This document shows positions 1 to 5,688 of a DNA stretch of 5,688 nt, one piece after another; position 1 is the stretch's first letter, and every line of letters starts with the position of its first letter. The stretch covers positions 1 through 5,688 of the forward strand of contig CALCHA010000144.1 of NCBI GenBank assembly GCA_937901265.1. The letters are read 5' to 3'. Made by a program: the position numbers and the translations under genes. Source of the stretch: an uncultured Phycisphaerales bacterium (lineage in GTDB: Bacteria; Planctomycetota; Phycisphaerae; WQYP01). Below the pieces are notes generated by a model. That model did no database searches and was not told where the DNA came from. It saw nothing but the letters and a program-made list of their open reading frames with translations.

Positions 1-111
1 CCCGCCAAAACTGTTCTCGTGATGCTGTTGATACTCGGTGCATGCGTGGCTCCTTATGTTTGCACGCACACATCTTCCCAAAAGCATGAAACGGAAAATA
101 GATGGGGTTAA
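1..111 (+). other. Lipoprotein signal sequence, out of frame with the downstream body
   Basis: Frame 1 from the window edge reads a Lys-containing start, a hydrophobic core (VLVMLLILGA) and then Cys at 43-45. That is a typical signal peptidase II lipobox (ILGAC), so the protein would be lipidated at this Cys. The true start codon lies left of the window, or is the GTG/ATG at 19-24 with a very short n-region. The frame then runs through a Ser/Thr/Gln-rich linker and stops at 109-111. The conserved body continues in frame 2, so the shift needed to join them must lie between about 46 and 111. Runs of four A at 80-83 and 95-98 are possible slip sites. Confidence 0.6.
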
Positions 112-1147
112 ATCAGCGGACACGATTTATGCGTCCGTCGATGGCGGGTTCAAGGTCGCGTTTCCGGGGCGGGTGGCCGAGAGCGTGAGTGTTGAACAGG
201 CCGGACCGGTCGCCCTTCGCGTCCACTCCTTGGTGGATAAGGAGGGTGGGGGGCACGTTTTGCTGGTGATGTGGAACGATTATCCGCCCCTGCCGGCGGA
301 AATGAATCGCGAGACCTTTTATGACCGCCTGCAAGAGGGGTACGTGGTCAGCGGCCAGAACGTGCTCGCCTCCCGGGCGGTGAAGCTGGGCGATCGGGTG
401 GGGCGAGAGCTGGAGGTCGACACTGGCAAAGGGGTGTACCACCGCGTGCGGTTCTACCTCGTGGGCAATCGCCTCTATCAAATTATGGGGAACGTGCCGC
501 TGGCCGCCAGGGATGAGGCCGGGGCAGCTGATTTTCTGGACTCGTTTGTCCTGTGGAGCGCGCGGGATTTCCCAGCGCGTGGGTTTCGCCTCGAAGGTGC
601 CACCCTGCCGGGGTGGCAGGCGAGTGATGGATCGCGCGGCAAGGTGGTCATCGAGTGGATCGGACCCACGTCGACGCCGGCGGCGGTGCGATCGTTCGTG
701 AGCATCGAATCAGGCCCACCGACTGCGAATGGGGCGACCGCGGCACTGGCGGCCGCCGAGCTGGCGAAAAGTTGGGGCGGTCAGGTGGGGGCAGACAAAA
801 TCACGCTCGATGGGGAAGCGGCGGTCAAGCTCGACGCCCCGCCACGGGCGGGGGAGTTGCGGCCGGTGGAAGCGCTGGTCGCGCTGCACGGCGGCTCGAT
901 CTACCTGGTGATTGGGGCGGTCAACGGCGACGAAAAGTGCAGCGAGCAGCTTGAGGAGGTGCGCAAGGCGTGGAAATGGGAACCGGCGGTGGCGGCGTCG
1001 ATGCACCTGGAGTTTCTTCCCGACCCGGTGTCGGCGCTCGGCGGGGCCGTGGTCGTCAATTATCCGCGGGACATGCACCGCAATGAGACGGCCGAACCGG
1101 AGCGTGTGCTGCATTCGAGCCTCTTTGACATGCGCAAAGGCCAGTAG
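38..1147 (+). CDS. Hypothetical protein, first two and a half modules of the broken lipoprotein
   Basis: This is the largest surviving open frame of the locus (369 codons from a weak GTG). The function is not recognised. Module 1 (about residues 34-174) opens with VDGGFKVAFPG, a motif I associate with uncharacterised planctomycete-type secreted proteins, and ends with a hydrophobic strand (YLVGNRLYQIMG) and the helix FLDSF. Module 2 (about 180-314) repeats this plan: ITLDGEAAVKL, then a strand near ALVALHGGSIYLVIGAV, then a closing helix ending AWKW. Module 3 begins near residue 321 (MHLEFLPDP) and is cut short by TAG. The start is uncertain: GTG 38, ATG 56 and ATG 86 all lack a Shine-Dalgarno sequence, and everything before about residue 27 probably reflects out-of-frame reading of a signal and linker. 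The overall pattern resembles PsbP/Mog1-like alpha-beta folds, but that is a guess from the order of predicted elements. Confidence 0.6.
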   Translation: MHAWLLMFARTHLPKSMKRKIDGVKSADTIYASVDGGFKVAFPGRVAESVSVEQAGPVALRVHSLVDKEGGGHVLLVMWNDYPPLPAEMNRETFYDRLQEGYVVSGQNVLASRAVKLGDRVGRELEVDTGKGVYHRVRFYLVGNRLYQIMGNVPLAARDEAGAADFLDSFVLWSARDFPARGFRLEGATLPGWQASDGSRGKVVIEWIGPTSTPAAVRSFVSIESGPPTANGATAALAAAELAKSWGGQVGADKITLDGEAAVKLDAPPRAGELRPVEALVALHGGSIYLVIGAVNGDEKCSEQLEEVRKAWKWEPAVAASMHLEFLPDPVSALGGAVVVNYPRDMHRNETAEPERVLHSSLFDMRKGQ

Positions 1148-1498
1148 CCGCTGCCGGAGTCCCTCCCGCTGGCGCCGATTCAGGCCGGCATGACGTTCGA
1201 CGCACTGGCGCAGACATTCCTGGAAAAAATGAATGGCAAGAAGATTACCGAGCAGCCTTTTGCGTGGCGGCCGGCCAAGGGCGGCCCCGGGCGGATGGAA
1301 ACCGATGCGCTGCGGTCGGAGACGATCAGCAAGGACTTGAAGCGCGACGTCTATGTGAAGTGGGCCATGATCCGCGTGGATGCGGCACACGTGGTGTTGA
1401 TCAATTTCACGATGTCTCCAGCCAATGAGGTGGAAAAGGCGCGATTTGAGGAGGCGACGGAGGGAATGGTGCGCTCGGTGGCGGTGAGAGGGCAATAG
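1148..1498 (+). CDS. C-terminal fragment of the third module (after the in-frame TAG)
   Basis: The frame of the preceding ORF continues directly after TAG 1145-1147 with no further stop until 1496-1498. Its first codons (PLPESLPLAPIQAG) have the same GC-ending usage as the body. The first ATG is at 1190, but the bases before it (caggccggc) are not a ribosome binding site, so independent translation is doubtful. The fragment supplies what module 3 lacks: an amphipathic helix (FDALAQTFLEKM), a WRPAKGG turn, the hydrophobic strand AHVVLINFTM and the closing helix FEEATEGMVRSV. These parallel the ends of modules 1 and 2. The fragment is best read as the severed end of the same protein; a standalone 102-residue gene from 1190 is a less likely alternative. 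Confidence 0.55.
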   Translation, partial: PLPESLPLAPIQAGMTFDALAQTFLEKMNGKKITEQPFAWRPAKGGPGRMETDALRSETISKDLKRDVYVKWAMIRVDAAHVVLINFTMSPANEVEKARFEEATEGMVRSVAVRGQ

Positions 1499-1535
1499 GA
1501 CGTTCCATCGGTGCCTGTCGCATCGATGCGGCGGC

Positions 1536-2870
1536 CTATTTCCGCAGGTTCTTCATCACCCAGTCGTGCTCGGTGTCGGTCACGCCGGGGACGCGGCCGT
1601 GGCCCATCTCCTTGATGATCGTGAGCGTCTTGGGCGCGGTGATCTGGTTGTAAATCGAGAACGTGGAGTCGGGCGGGCAGGTTTCGTCGTTGTAGCCCCA
1701 GGAGTAGTGGCCGGGGACCTTGATGCGTTTGGCGAAATTGACGCTGTCGAAGTAGGCGGTGGTGGCAATTTTGGCGGCGCGCTGCGGGTCCGCGGTGTCG
1801 CTCCACTTAAACCCCGGCCAGCCGGCGGGGCGATTGTGCAAATAGCCGGTCTCGTCGCCATACGCCGGATAGGAGGGACAGAGCAGGGTGACGCGCGGGT
1901 CGAGGGCGGCCGTGGTGATGGAGAGGTAGCCGCCCTGGCTGCCGCCATAAGCGACCAGGTTTTTGTGGTCCCACTTGGGCAGGGAAACGAGGTAGTCGTC
2001 GGCGCGGAGGCAGCCCATGAGGACGCGGCGGAAGGAGTAGTGGTCGGGGTTGTCGAGGCCGATGGTGGCGTAGTTGCCCGAGACCTGAGCGGTGCCGGGG
2101 AGCGTGGGGAGCGGCGCGAGCGGCATTTCGTGGATGGAGGGGTAGAGGACGATGAAGTTGCGCGGGGGATCGGTCCAGTTCCAGATGTCGCGATCAGGTC
2201 CGCGGACGCCTGCGCCCGGCGGGGACATCATCGCGGGGAAGGGGCCCTCGCCGCGAGGAATGTAAAGCAGGCCATAGAAGCGGCTGGTCGTGGCGGGGGG
2301 CGTGCCGATGTTTTGCAGGCTGACTTCGAAAGCGTCGGCGTTGGCGGTGTTGAATTGCGGGAGGGGAGTGAGCTGCGCATCGATGGGGAGCTTTACCAGG
2401 TCGGCCCTGGCCTTGTTCCAGAAGGCGTCGAAGTCGGCGGGTTCGGTTTGGGTGGGTTGGATTTTCTCCGGGGAAAAGGCGGCGGTGGCGAGGTTGCGAG
2501 CAAAGCCCGGGGCGTTCGCGATGCAGCGCAGAAAGCCCGGTTTCTGCAGGGTGCCGCCATCGAGCGACAGCGTGCCCGATTCGGGCACGGTGGCGTTTTG
2601 GGATTCCGCCGGCATCATTTCCAGGCCAAGGGTGTAAGTGATGCGCGTCCCGGCGGGAGCGGTGATGAGGAATTTGACGGGATCGCCGGGGGTGTAATTC
2701 CAGTCGGGATGATCGGCGGTGATGGCCAGCGGCGGCAATGCGGGCCCGCGGAAGCCGCGGCGGGCGGCGGGCTGCGTGGCCGGCGCCGATTGCGGGAGCG
2801 TTTGCGCCAACCCTGTGGCCATGAAGAGGATCGTCAACGACAGCGGAAAGGCCCAGTGGTTGGTGCGCAT
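1536..2870 (-). CDS. Secreted acetylxylan esterase-type alpha/beta hydrolase (CE7/AXE1-like)
   Basis: Predicted to remove acetyl (or similar short acyl) groups from acetylated saccharides outside the cytoplasm. The 444-residue product begins with a Sec signal peptide whose core is WAFPLSLTILFMATGLA, with cleavage likely before QTLPQ (about residue 23). Residues 45-135 form a strand-rich accessory region common in front of this enzyme family. The hydrolase domain starts near 145 (ADFDAFWNKA). The catalytic triad is visible: Ser311 in GGSQGG, Asp395 in GYNDETCPP and His424 in EMGHG. ALDPRV just after the nucleophile is also typical of AXE1. ATG at 2870 is preferred because AAGGAG (2877-2882) lies 6 bases upstream; ATG 2876 would touch the site directly. 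The frame is open far further upstream, but that part shadows the neighbouring oxidase and is unusually rich in Pro, Ser and Arg. The gene follows the oxidase by 67 bases on the same strand. Natural substrate and exact ester specificity cannot be read from sequence. Confidence 0.9.
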   Translation of the reverse strand: MRTNHWAFPLSLTILFMATGLAQTLPQSAPATQPAARRGFRGPALPPLAITADHPDWNYTPGDPVKFLITAPAGTRITYTLGLEMMPAESQNATVPESGTLSLDGGTLQKPGFLRCIANAPGFARNLATAAFSPEKIQPTQTEPADFDAFWNKARADLVKLPIDAQLTPLPQFNTANADAFEVSLQNIGTPPATTSRFYGLLYIPRGEGPFPAMMSPPGAGVRGPDRDIWNWTDPPRNFIVLYPSIHEMPLAPLPTLPGTAQVSGNYATIGLDNPDHYSFRRVLMGCLRADDYLVSLPKWDHKNLVAYGGSQGGYLSITTAALDPRVTLLCPSYPAYGDETGYLHNRPAGWPGFKWSDTADPQRAAKIATTAYFDSVNFAKRIKVPGHYSWGYNDETCPPDSTFSIYNQITAPKTLTIIKEMGHGRVPGVTDTEHDWVMKNLRK

Positions 2871-2876
2871 GTGCAT

Positions 2877-2882
2877 CTCCTT
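2877..2882 (-). promoter_or_regulatory. Ribosome binding site of the esterase gene
   Basis: The - strand reads AAGGAG, followed directly by ATGCACATG. The first ATG (2876) has zero spacing from this site, while the second (2870) has 6 bases, which is the workable distance. This decides the start at 2870. Confidence 0.75.
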
Positions 2883-2937
2883 GTTGATCGGGCAGCTTTC
2901 CGCCGGCATGGTGCGGCAAAAGTTTAGTTTGACCTCC

Positions 2938-4419
2938 TCAGGCGATCTTGTCCTTGTGGGCGATCCGTTTGGCCAGCGCCACGCCGGAGGAGAGCGCTCC
3001 CTCCATGTAGCCGGGGAAGCCGAAGGAGGTGTGCTCGCCGGCAAAATGCAGCGGCCCGATGCCGTCGTAGAGCGTTTTGCCGATGGTGGTGATCTGCCGC
3101 GGCTGGGGGAAGGAGTAGCCGGCGCGGGTGAATTTTTCGCTGGGCCAGTCCATGAAGCGGGCGCTGACGAAATTGGCGGCGAATCCGGGATAGATTTTTT
3201 CCAGCTCGCTTTGGTAGAAGTCGGTGCGTGCTTCGGGCTGGCGGGCGCGGATGTGCTCCGCGGCGGGCCCACCGGAAAAGGCCGTGAGTTCCGCCTCGCT
3301 GTTGTCCGGACCCTGACCCTCGGTGCCCTCCCAGGTCATGGGGATGTCGCCATCGGTCTGGGCGTCGGCCGAGAGCTTGTGGTCTTTCCAGTAGCGGCGT
3401 TTGACCGCCGCAAGGTACTTGATGTTGACGCCCATCTGGGGGCGGAGGTCGGCGGGGAGTTCGGGCGTGAAGCGGATCGCGTCCCAGGTTGAGGGGGGCG
3501 TCGCCAGCACCACTTCGTCGGCGGAGTAGCGGGTGCCCGCCTGCGTGCTGACCAGGGCGCGATCGTTCTGGATGACCACCGAGAGCACCGGCTCGCCGAG
3601 ATGCACACGGGAGCCCAGCGAGCGGGCCAGGCGCACCGCCAGGGTCTGGTTGCCCGAAGCGCAGCGGCAGGTCTCGGAATCGGTCCAGAACTTGTCGAAC
3701 TGCCCGCCGGCGACCATGGCCAGGAACGCGAGGTAGCTTTGCTTTTCGAACGCCATGCCGTTGTCCGATTCCCACTCCAGGCGGATCAGCCGCTTGGTCT
3801 CGCGGTCGGCTTCGAGGGCGCCAAGCCAGTCGGCCATGGTGCGTGCATCGAGTGCGGCGGCGTTGGGCGTGAGCCAGGGCTGCTCGACGTTGACGACCTT
3901 GGCGGCGTCGTTGAGGGTGTTGAGGCCGGCCTCGAGAGCCGCGAGCATTTTCTCCGCCTCTGCCTCCCCGAGGGCGACGCCGTTGACCAGGAGGGGGGCG
4001 TGAAGCGATTCATCTTCTTCAATCTGGCGGAAGGGCAATTTGAATTTGGTGGCATAGGCGATCCAGGTGAGATGGTTGGAGCCGATCAGTTCGCCACCCC
4101 CCTCGACCACCTTGCCGCGGACCATGTCGTTGAAGGAGAGCACGCGCCCGCCGAGGCGGTTGCGCGCTTCGAGCACGGTGACGTCATAGCCGGCGGCATG
4201 CAGCTCGTAGGCGCAGGCGAGGCCGCCGAAACCGGCCCCGATGACGACGACGCTCTTCCCGTTGCGTTTGGTCGGAGATTCCCCGCCGCCGGTCATGCAG
4301 CTGGAGAGGAGCACGCCCGCGGAGGCGGCGACGCTGGCCTTGAGAAAATCACGCCGCGCTTCCCGGAAGTGCCGCGGGTGAAAATGACGGAGCAGTTTGG
4401 CGTACAGGGTCTGGGCCAT
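2938..4419 (-). CDS. Flavin amine oxidase (MAO family), Tat-exported probable lipoprotein
   Basis: FAD-dependent oxidase expected to oxidise an amine or related substrate to an imine, with release of hydrogen peroxide; the substrate is unknown. The 493-residue length fits the family. The N-terminus carries a twin-arginine motif (RRDFLK, 22-27), a short hydrophobic core and LLSSC with Cys41, so the folded flavoprotein is probably exported by Tat and lipid-anchored. The Rossmann motif is GAGFGG (61-66), with acidic Glu84 and then RLGGRV (88-93). Other family marks are ASGNQTL (254-260), Lys334 at the place where MAO enzymes keep an active-site lysine near the flavin N5, DWPSEKFTRAGYSFP (424-438), and the C-terminal FAD motif FAGEHT...GYMEGALSSG (459-479), whose Tyr471 may be an aromatic-cage residue. 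The start at 4419 has AAGGGAG 6 bases upstream. It is the first gene of a likely two-gene unit with the esterase. The long n-region before RR is slightly unusual. Confidence 0.88.
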   Translation of the reverse strand: MAQTLYAKLLRHFHPRHFREARRDFLKASVAASAGVLLSSCMTGGGESPTKRNGKSVVVIGAGFGGLACAYELHAAGYDVTVLEARNRLGGRVLSFNDMVRGKVVEGGGELIGSNHLTWIAYATKFKLPFRQIEEDESLHAPLLVNGVALGEAEAEKMLAALEAGLNTLNDAAKVVNVEQPWLTPNAAALDARTMADWLGALEADRETKRLIRLEWESDNGMAFEKQSYLAFLAMVAGGQFDKFWTDSETCRCASGNQTLAVRLARSLGSRVHLGEPVLSVVIQNDRALVSTQAGTRYSADEVVLATPPSTWDAIRFTPELPADLRPQMGVNIKYLAAVKRRYWKDHKLSADAQTDGDIPMTWEGTEGQGPDNSEAELTAFSGGPAAEHIRARQPEARTDFYQSELEKIYPGFAANFVSARFMDWPSEKFTRAGYSFPQPRQITTIGKTLYDGIGPLHFAGEHTSFGFPGYMEGALSSGVALAKRIAHKDKIA

Positions 4420-4425
4420 GCCGAT

Positions 4426-4432
4426 CTCCCTT
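4426..4432 (-). promoter_or_regulatory. Ribosome binding site of the amine oxidase gene
   Basis: The - strand reads AAGGGAG ending 6 bases before ATG 4419. This supports the start that includes the complete twin-arginine signal. Confidence 0.7.
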
Positions 4433-4453
4433 GGGTGAAGTGGATCGCGCGGC

Positions 4454-4482
4454 AGTATACGAAGCAGGCCTGTTTCGCGATA
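4454..4482 (-). promoter_or_regulatory. Candidate promoter for the amine oxidase/esterase unit
   Basis: On the - strand a TATACT hexamer (4459-4454) matches the sigma-70 -10 consensus at five of six bases and would start transcription near 4447, giving a leader of about 28 bases. At 17 bases spacing the -35 position (4482-4477) reads TATCGC, a poor match to TTGACA, so an activator or another sigma factor may be needed, or this may be chance. It lies between the terminator of the upstream gene and the oxidase start, where a promoter is expected. Confidence 0.35.
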
Positions 4483-4537
4483 GAGAAATGTGCCCAGATC
4501 GGCGGAAGGATTTTCCGGGGGCGGGAGCGTTCGCTCT

Positions 4538-4576
4538 AAAAAAAACCGCCGGCAGCCATGATGGGCGTGCCGGCGG
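4538..4576 (-). terminator. Rho-independent terminator of the mutase-like gene
   Basis: A perfect 9-bp GC-rich stem (4546-4554 pairing with 4568-4576) encloses a 13-base loop, within which GCC/GGC (4555-4557 with 4564-4566) can pair further. On the - strand the stem is followed immediately by eight T (4545-4538). It begins 49 bases after the TGA of the gene at 4626 and points the same way. It separates that gene's transcript from the amine oxidase/esterase unit. Confidence 0.92.
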
Positions 4577-4625
4577 AAAGAGGAATCAGACGATAGGGGG
4601 CCGCAGGGGGCGCCGGGTCAACGGA

Positions 4626-5688
4626 TCAGCGGACGCTTTCGTTCAGCGTGCCGCGGTCGGCGAGGGGAGCGGCGATGCGCCAACCCGTTTGCTCAGCGCG
4701 GTCGGCACCTTCGTGCACGCGGCCAGCGTTGGTGCGCGAATGCTTCGCCTGAATTTGCCGCACCTCCTCCGCGCCGCGTTTCCCCGCCAGGAAGGCATGG
4801 TCGGAGTTGTAATATTCCCATTCGCTGTAGCGCCCCACCAGCACGATGTCGTGCTGCGAGAGCCACTGGCGAATCGTCGCGATATTCCGCGGCCGGGCGT
4901 GATCGTAGATCACATAGGCGTAGGGCATGTCGACGACGTTGGCGCAAATCACCTCATCGTCCTGCTTGAGAAATCCCACGCGCCTGGCGTCGGCGATGCA
5001 CAGCTTGATCAGCTCTTCGCCATCACATGGCAGCGGCTTGGTCGGGCTGTAGGTAATCTCGCAGGTGAAGCCAAAGCCGCCCGGTGCGTTGCAGTGCGGC
5101 GATGCGTTGCCCTGCACAAAGATGCGGTGGAACACGGAGTCCTCGGGATAGTAAATCCAGTGCTTGTCGGTGACGTTCTCGCGCTTCACGCCGATGTTCA
5201 CGCACTTCACCGAGGTATGACGCAGCGCTGCGGCGGCCTTCTGCACTTCGGCAGGGGCCTCGTCGCCTGCCATGCGCACCAGCACCGGCAGAGGCATTGT
5301 GGAGATCAGCTGCTCATACTTCACTGTCTGGCCGTTGGAGAGCGTCAAGGTCTTGCCGGTGGGAGAGAAGCCCACGACCCGCGTGTTGAGCATCAGCCGA
5401 TCCTGCACGTGGGGCAGAAACCCGTTCATCAGGGACTGGAATCCCCCCTTGAGCGGATAGCCAAAGCGGGCGTTGGGGCCCATCGGTGGCGGTGCCGGTT
5501 CGAGGGCACCTTGAATCATCTGCTCCAGATTCGGCAGCGGCACCCGCCCCCCCAGCCAGGAGGTCTCCATCTCCTTCAGATCCACGGCCCAGATCTTTCG
5601 GTTGTAGGGAATCGCAAAATGCTTCGCCACGCCCGCTCCCCAGACCTTGTGAATGAAGTCTTCAAACTTCTGCGGCTCATCAGATGCG
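4626..5688 (-). CDS. UDP-galactopyranose mutase-like FAD protein, C-terminal part (5' end outside window)
   Basis: The visible 353 residues run from the window edge to TGA 4628-4626; there is no start in view, because the frame is open through the edge and GTG 5630 is internal. The conserved block HFAIPYNRKIWAVDLKEM (about 23-40), WLGGRVPLPNLE (44-55), YPLKGGF (77-83), HWIYYPEDSVFHR (176-188) and GRYSEWEYYNSDHAFLAGKR (286-305) closely parallels eukaryotic-type UDP-galactopyranose mutases. As I recall that family, the Arg of WLGGR (48), the Tyr of WIY (179) and the Arg of FHR (188) match substrate-binding positions, and GRYSEW is the C-terminal FAD contact. Such enzymes interconvert UDP-galactopyranose and UDP-galactofuranose in the cytoplasm using reduced FAD. 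The N-terminal GxGxxG domain is missing from the window. The last ~45 residues are polar and lack family motifs. Alternatives are another amine-oxidase-fold protein, such as a protoporphyrinogen-oxidase-like enzyme. Transcription ends at the terminator 4538-4576. Confidence 0.75.
   Translation of the reverse strand, partial: ASDEPQKFEDFIHKVWGAGVAKHFAIPYNRKIWAVDLKEMETSWLGGRVPLPNLEQMIQGALEPAPPPMGPNARFGYPLKGGFQSLMNGFLPHVQDRLMLNTRVVGFSPTGKTLTLSNGQTVKYEQLISTMPLPVLVRMAGDEAPAEVQKAAAALRHTSVKCVNIGVKRENVTDKHWIYYPEDSVFHRIFVQGNASPHCNAPGGFGFTCEITYSPTKPLPCDGEELIKLCIADARRVGFLKQDDEVICANVVDMPYAYVIYDHARPRNIATIRQWLSQHDIVLVGRYSEWEYYNSDHAFLAGKRGAEEVRQIQAKHSRTNAGRVHEGADRAEQTGWRIAAPLADRGTLNESVR

Larger units (their letters stand above)
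1..1498 (+). pseudogene. Broken three-domain lipoprotein gene (frameshift plus in-frame TAG)
   Basis: Read as a whole, this stretch looks like one gene broken at two places. Frame 1 at the left edge encodes a lipoprotein signal ending in a lipobox, then stops at TAA 109-111. Frame 2 carries the protein body but has no signal peptide, and its possible starts (GTG 38, ATG 56, ATG 86) have no ribosome binding site. Frame 2 is then cut by TAG at 1145-1147, but it remains open, with the same GC-ending codon style, to TAG at 1496-1498. The restored product would be about 490 residues. Its three consecutive modules share one order: strand-rich start, helical stretch, hydrophobic strands, closing helix. 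General recoding of TAG is unlikely because this reading frame and the neighbouring esterase both end in TAG. Sequencing or assembly error could explain either lesion. Function is unknown; a surface or periplasmic lipoprotein is an inference from the signal. Confidence 0.65.
4420..4625. other. Intergenic region between the mutase-like and amine oxidase genes
   Basis: These 206 bases hold, in - strand order, the 3' leader of the mutase-like gene, its intrinsic terminator, about 55 bases of unassigned sequence, the candidate promoter and the oxidase ribosome binding site. I see no small gene, direct repeat or conserved RNA here. Confidence 0.7.

Noticed and set aside
598..618. 8-bp hairpin with 5-base loop in the + strand gene, considered as a terminator
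   Set aside because: It lies in the linker between two modules of continuous coding sequence and has no following T run.
710..1495. 261-codon - strand open frame rich in His and Arg
   Set aside because: It is a shadow of the + strand gene with biased composition and no recognisable domain.
1145..1498. Recoding of TAG as an amino acid throughout the genome
   Set aside because: TAG ends both this reading frame (1496-1498) and the esterase (1536-1538) at the expected protein ends.
1519..1530. Palindrome CGCATCGATGCG in the convergent gap, considered as a bidirectional terminator
   Set aside because: The hairpin would have only four base pairs and there is no T run on either side.
1566..2927. 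453-codon open frame on the + strand opposite the esterase
   Set aside because: It is antisense to a gene with a signal peptide and full catalytic triad; its product is extremely rich in Gly, Val and Ala with no domain, as expected for the reverse of GC-ending codons.
2877..3272. N-terminal extension of the esterase reading frame
   Set aside because: It overlaps the oxidase gene, is rich in Pro/Ser/Arg without motifs, and would bury the signal peptide; the ribosome binding site at 2877-2882 places the start at 2870.
3601..4539. 312-codon open frame on the + strand opposite the amine oxidase
   Set aside because: It mirrors the codons of a well-supported flavoenzyme, has no ribosome binding site or motifs, and would run through the terminator.

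Overview
The window is GC-rich DNA with four gene-sized loci: one on the + strand and three on the - strand. Proteins with tandem 'GGF-x-V-x-FPG' modules, a CE7-type esterase with a long N-terminal extension, and a twin-arginine amine oxidase are all common in the Planctomycetota/Verrucomicrobiota group. I infer a member of that broad group, at low-to-moderate confidence. There is no rRNA, tRNA, CRISPR array, insertion sequence or phage signature. I see no undescribed multi-gene system; the strongest anomalies are two apparent lesions in the first gene.

Region 1-1498 (+): remains of a lipoprotein-like gene of unknown function, built from three successive domains of similar layout. The gene looks broken twice. 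A lipoprotein signal sequence with a lipobox lies in frame 1 at the left edge, while the protein body is in frame 2. An in-frame TAG at 1145-1147 then splits the third domain, and the frame stays open to 1498.

Region 1499-1535: a short convergent gap with no convincing terminator.

Region 1536-4419 (-): a probable two-gene unit. The upstream gene (4419 to 2938) encodes a Tat-exported, probably lipid-anchored flavin amine oxidase. The downstream gene (2870 to 1536) encodes a secreted acetylxylan-esterase-type hydrolase with an intact Ser-Asp-His triad. Both have good ribosome binding sites, and about 67 bases separate them. A plausible -10 box lies upstream of the oxidase.

Region 4420-4625: intergenic, holding a very clear intrinsic terminator (4538-4576) for the gene to its right and the presumed promoter of the oxidase/esterase pair.

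Region 4626-5688 (-): the C-terminal part of an FAD protein most like eukaryotic-type UDP-galactopyranose mutases. Its N-terminal nucleotide-binding domain lies outside the window.

The oxidase and esterase are both predicted to be exported and may be co-transcribed, but nothing in the sequence shows a shared substrate. The mutase-like gene is separated from them by the terminator.
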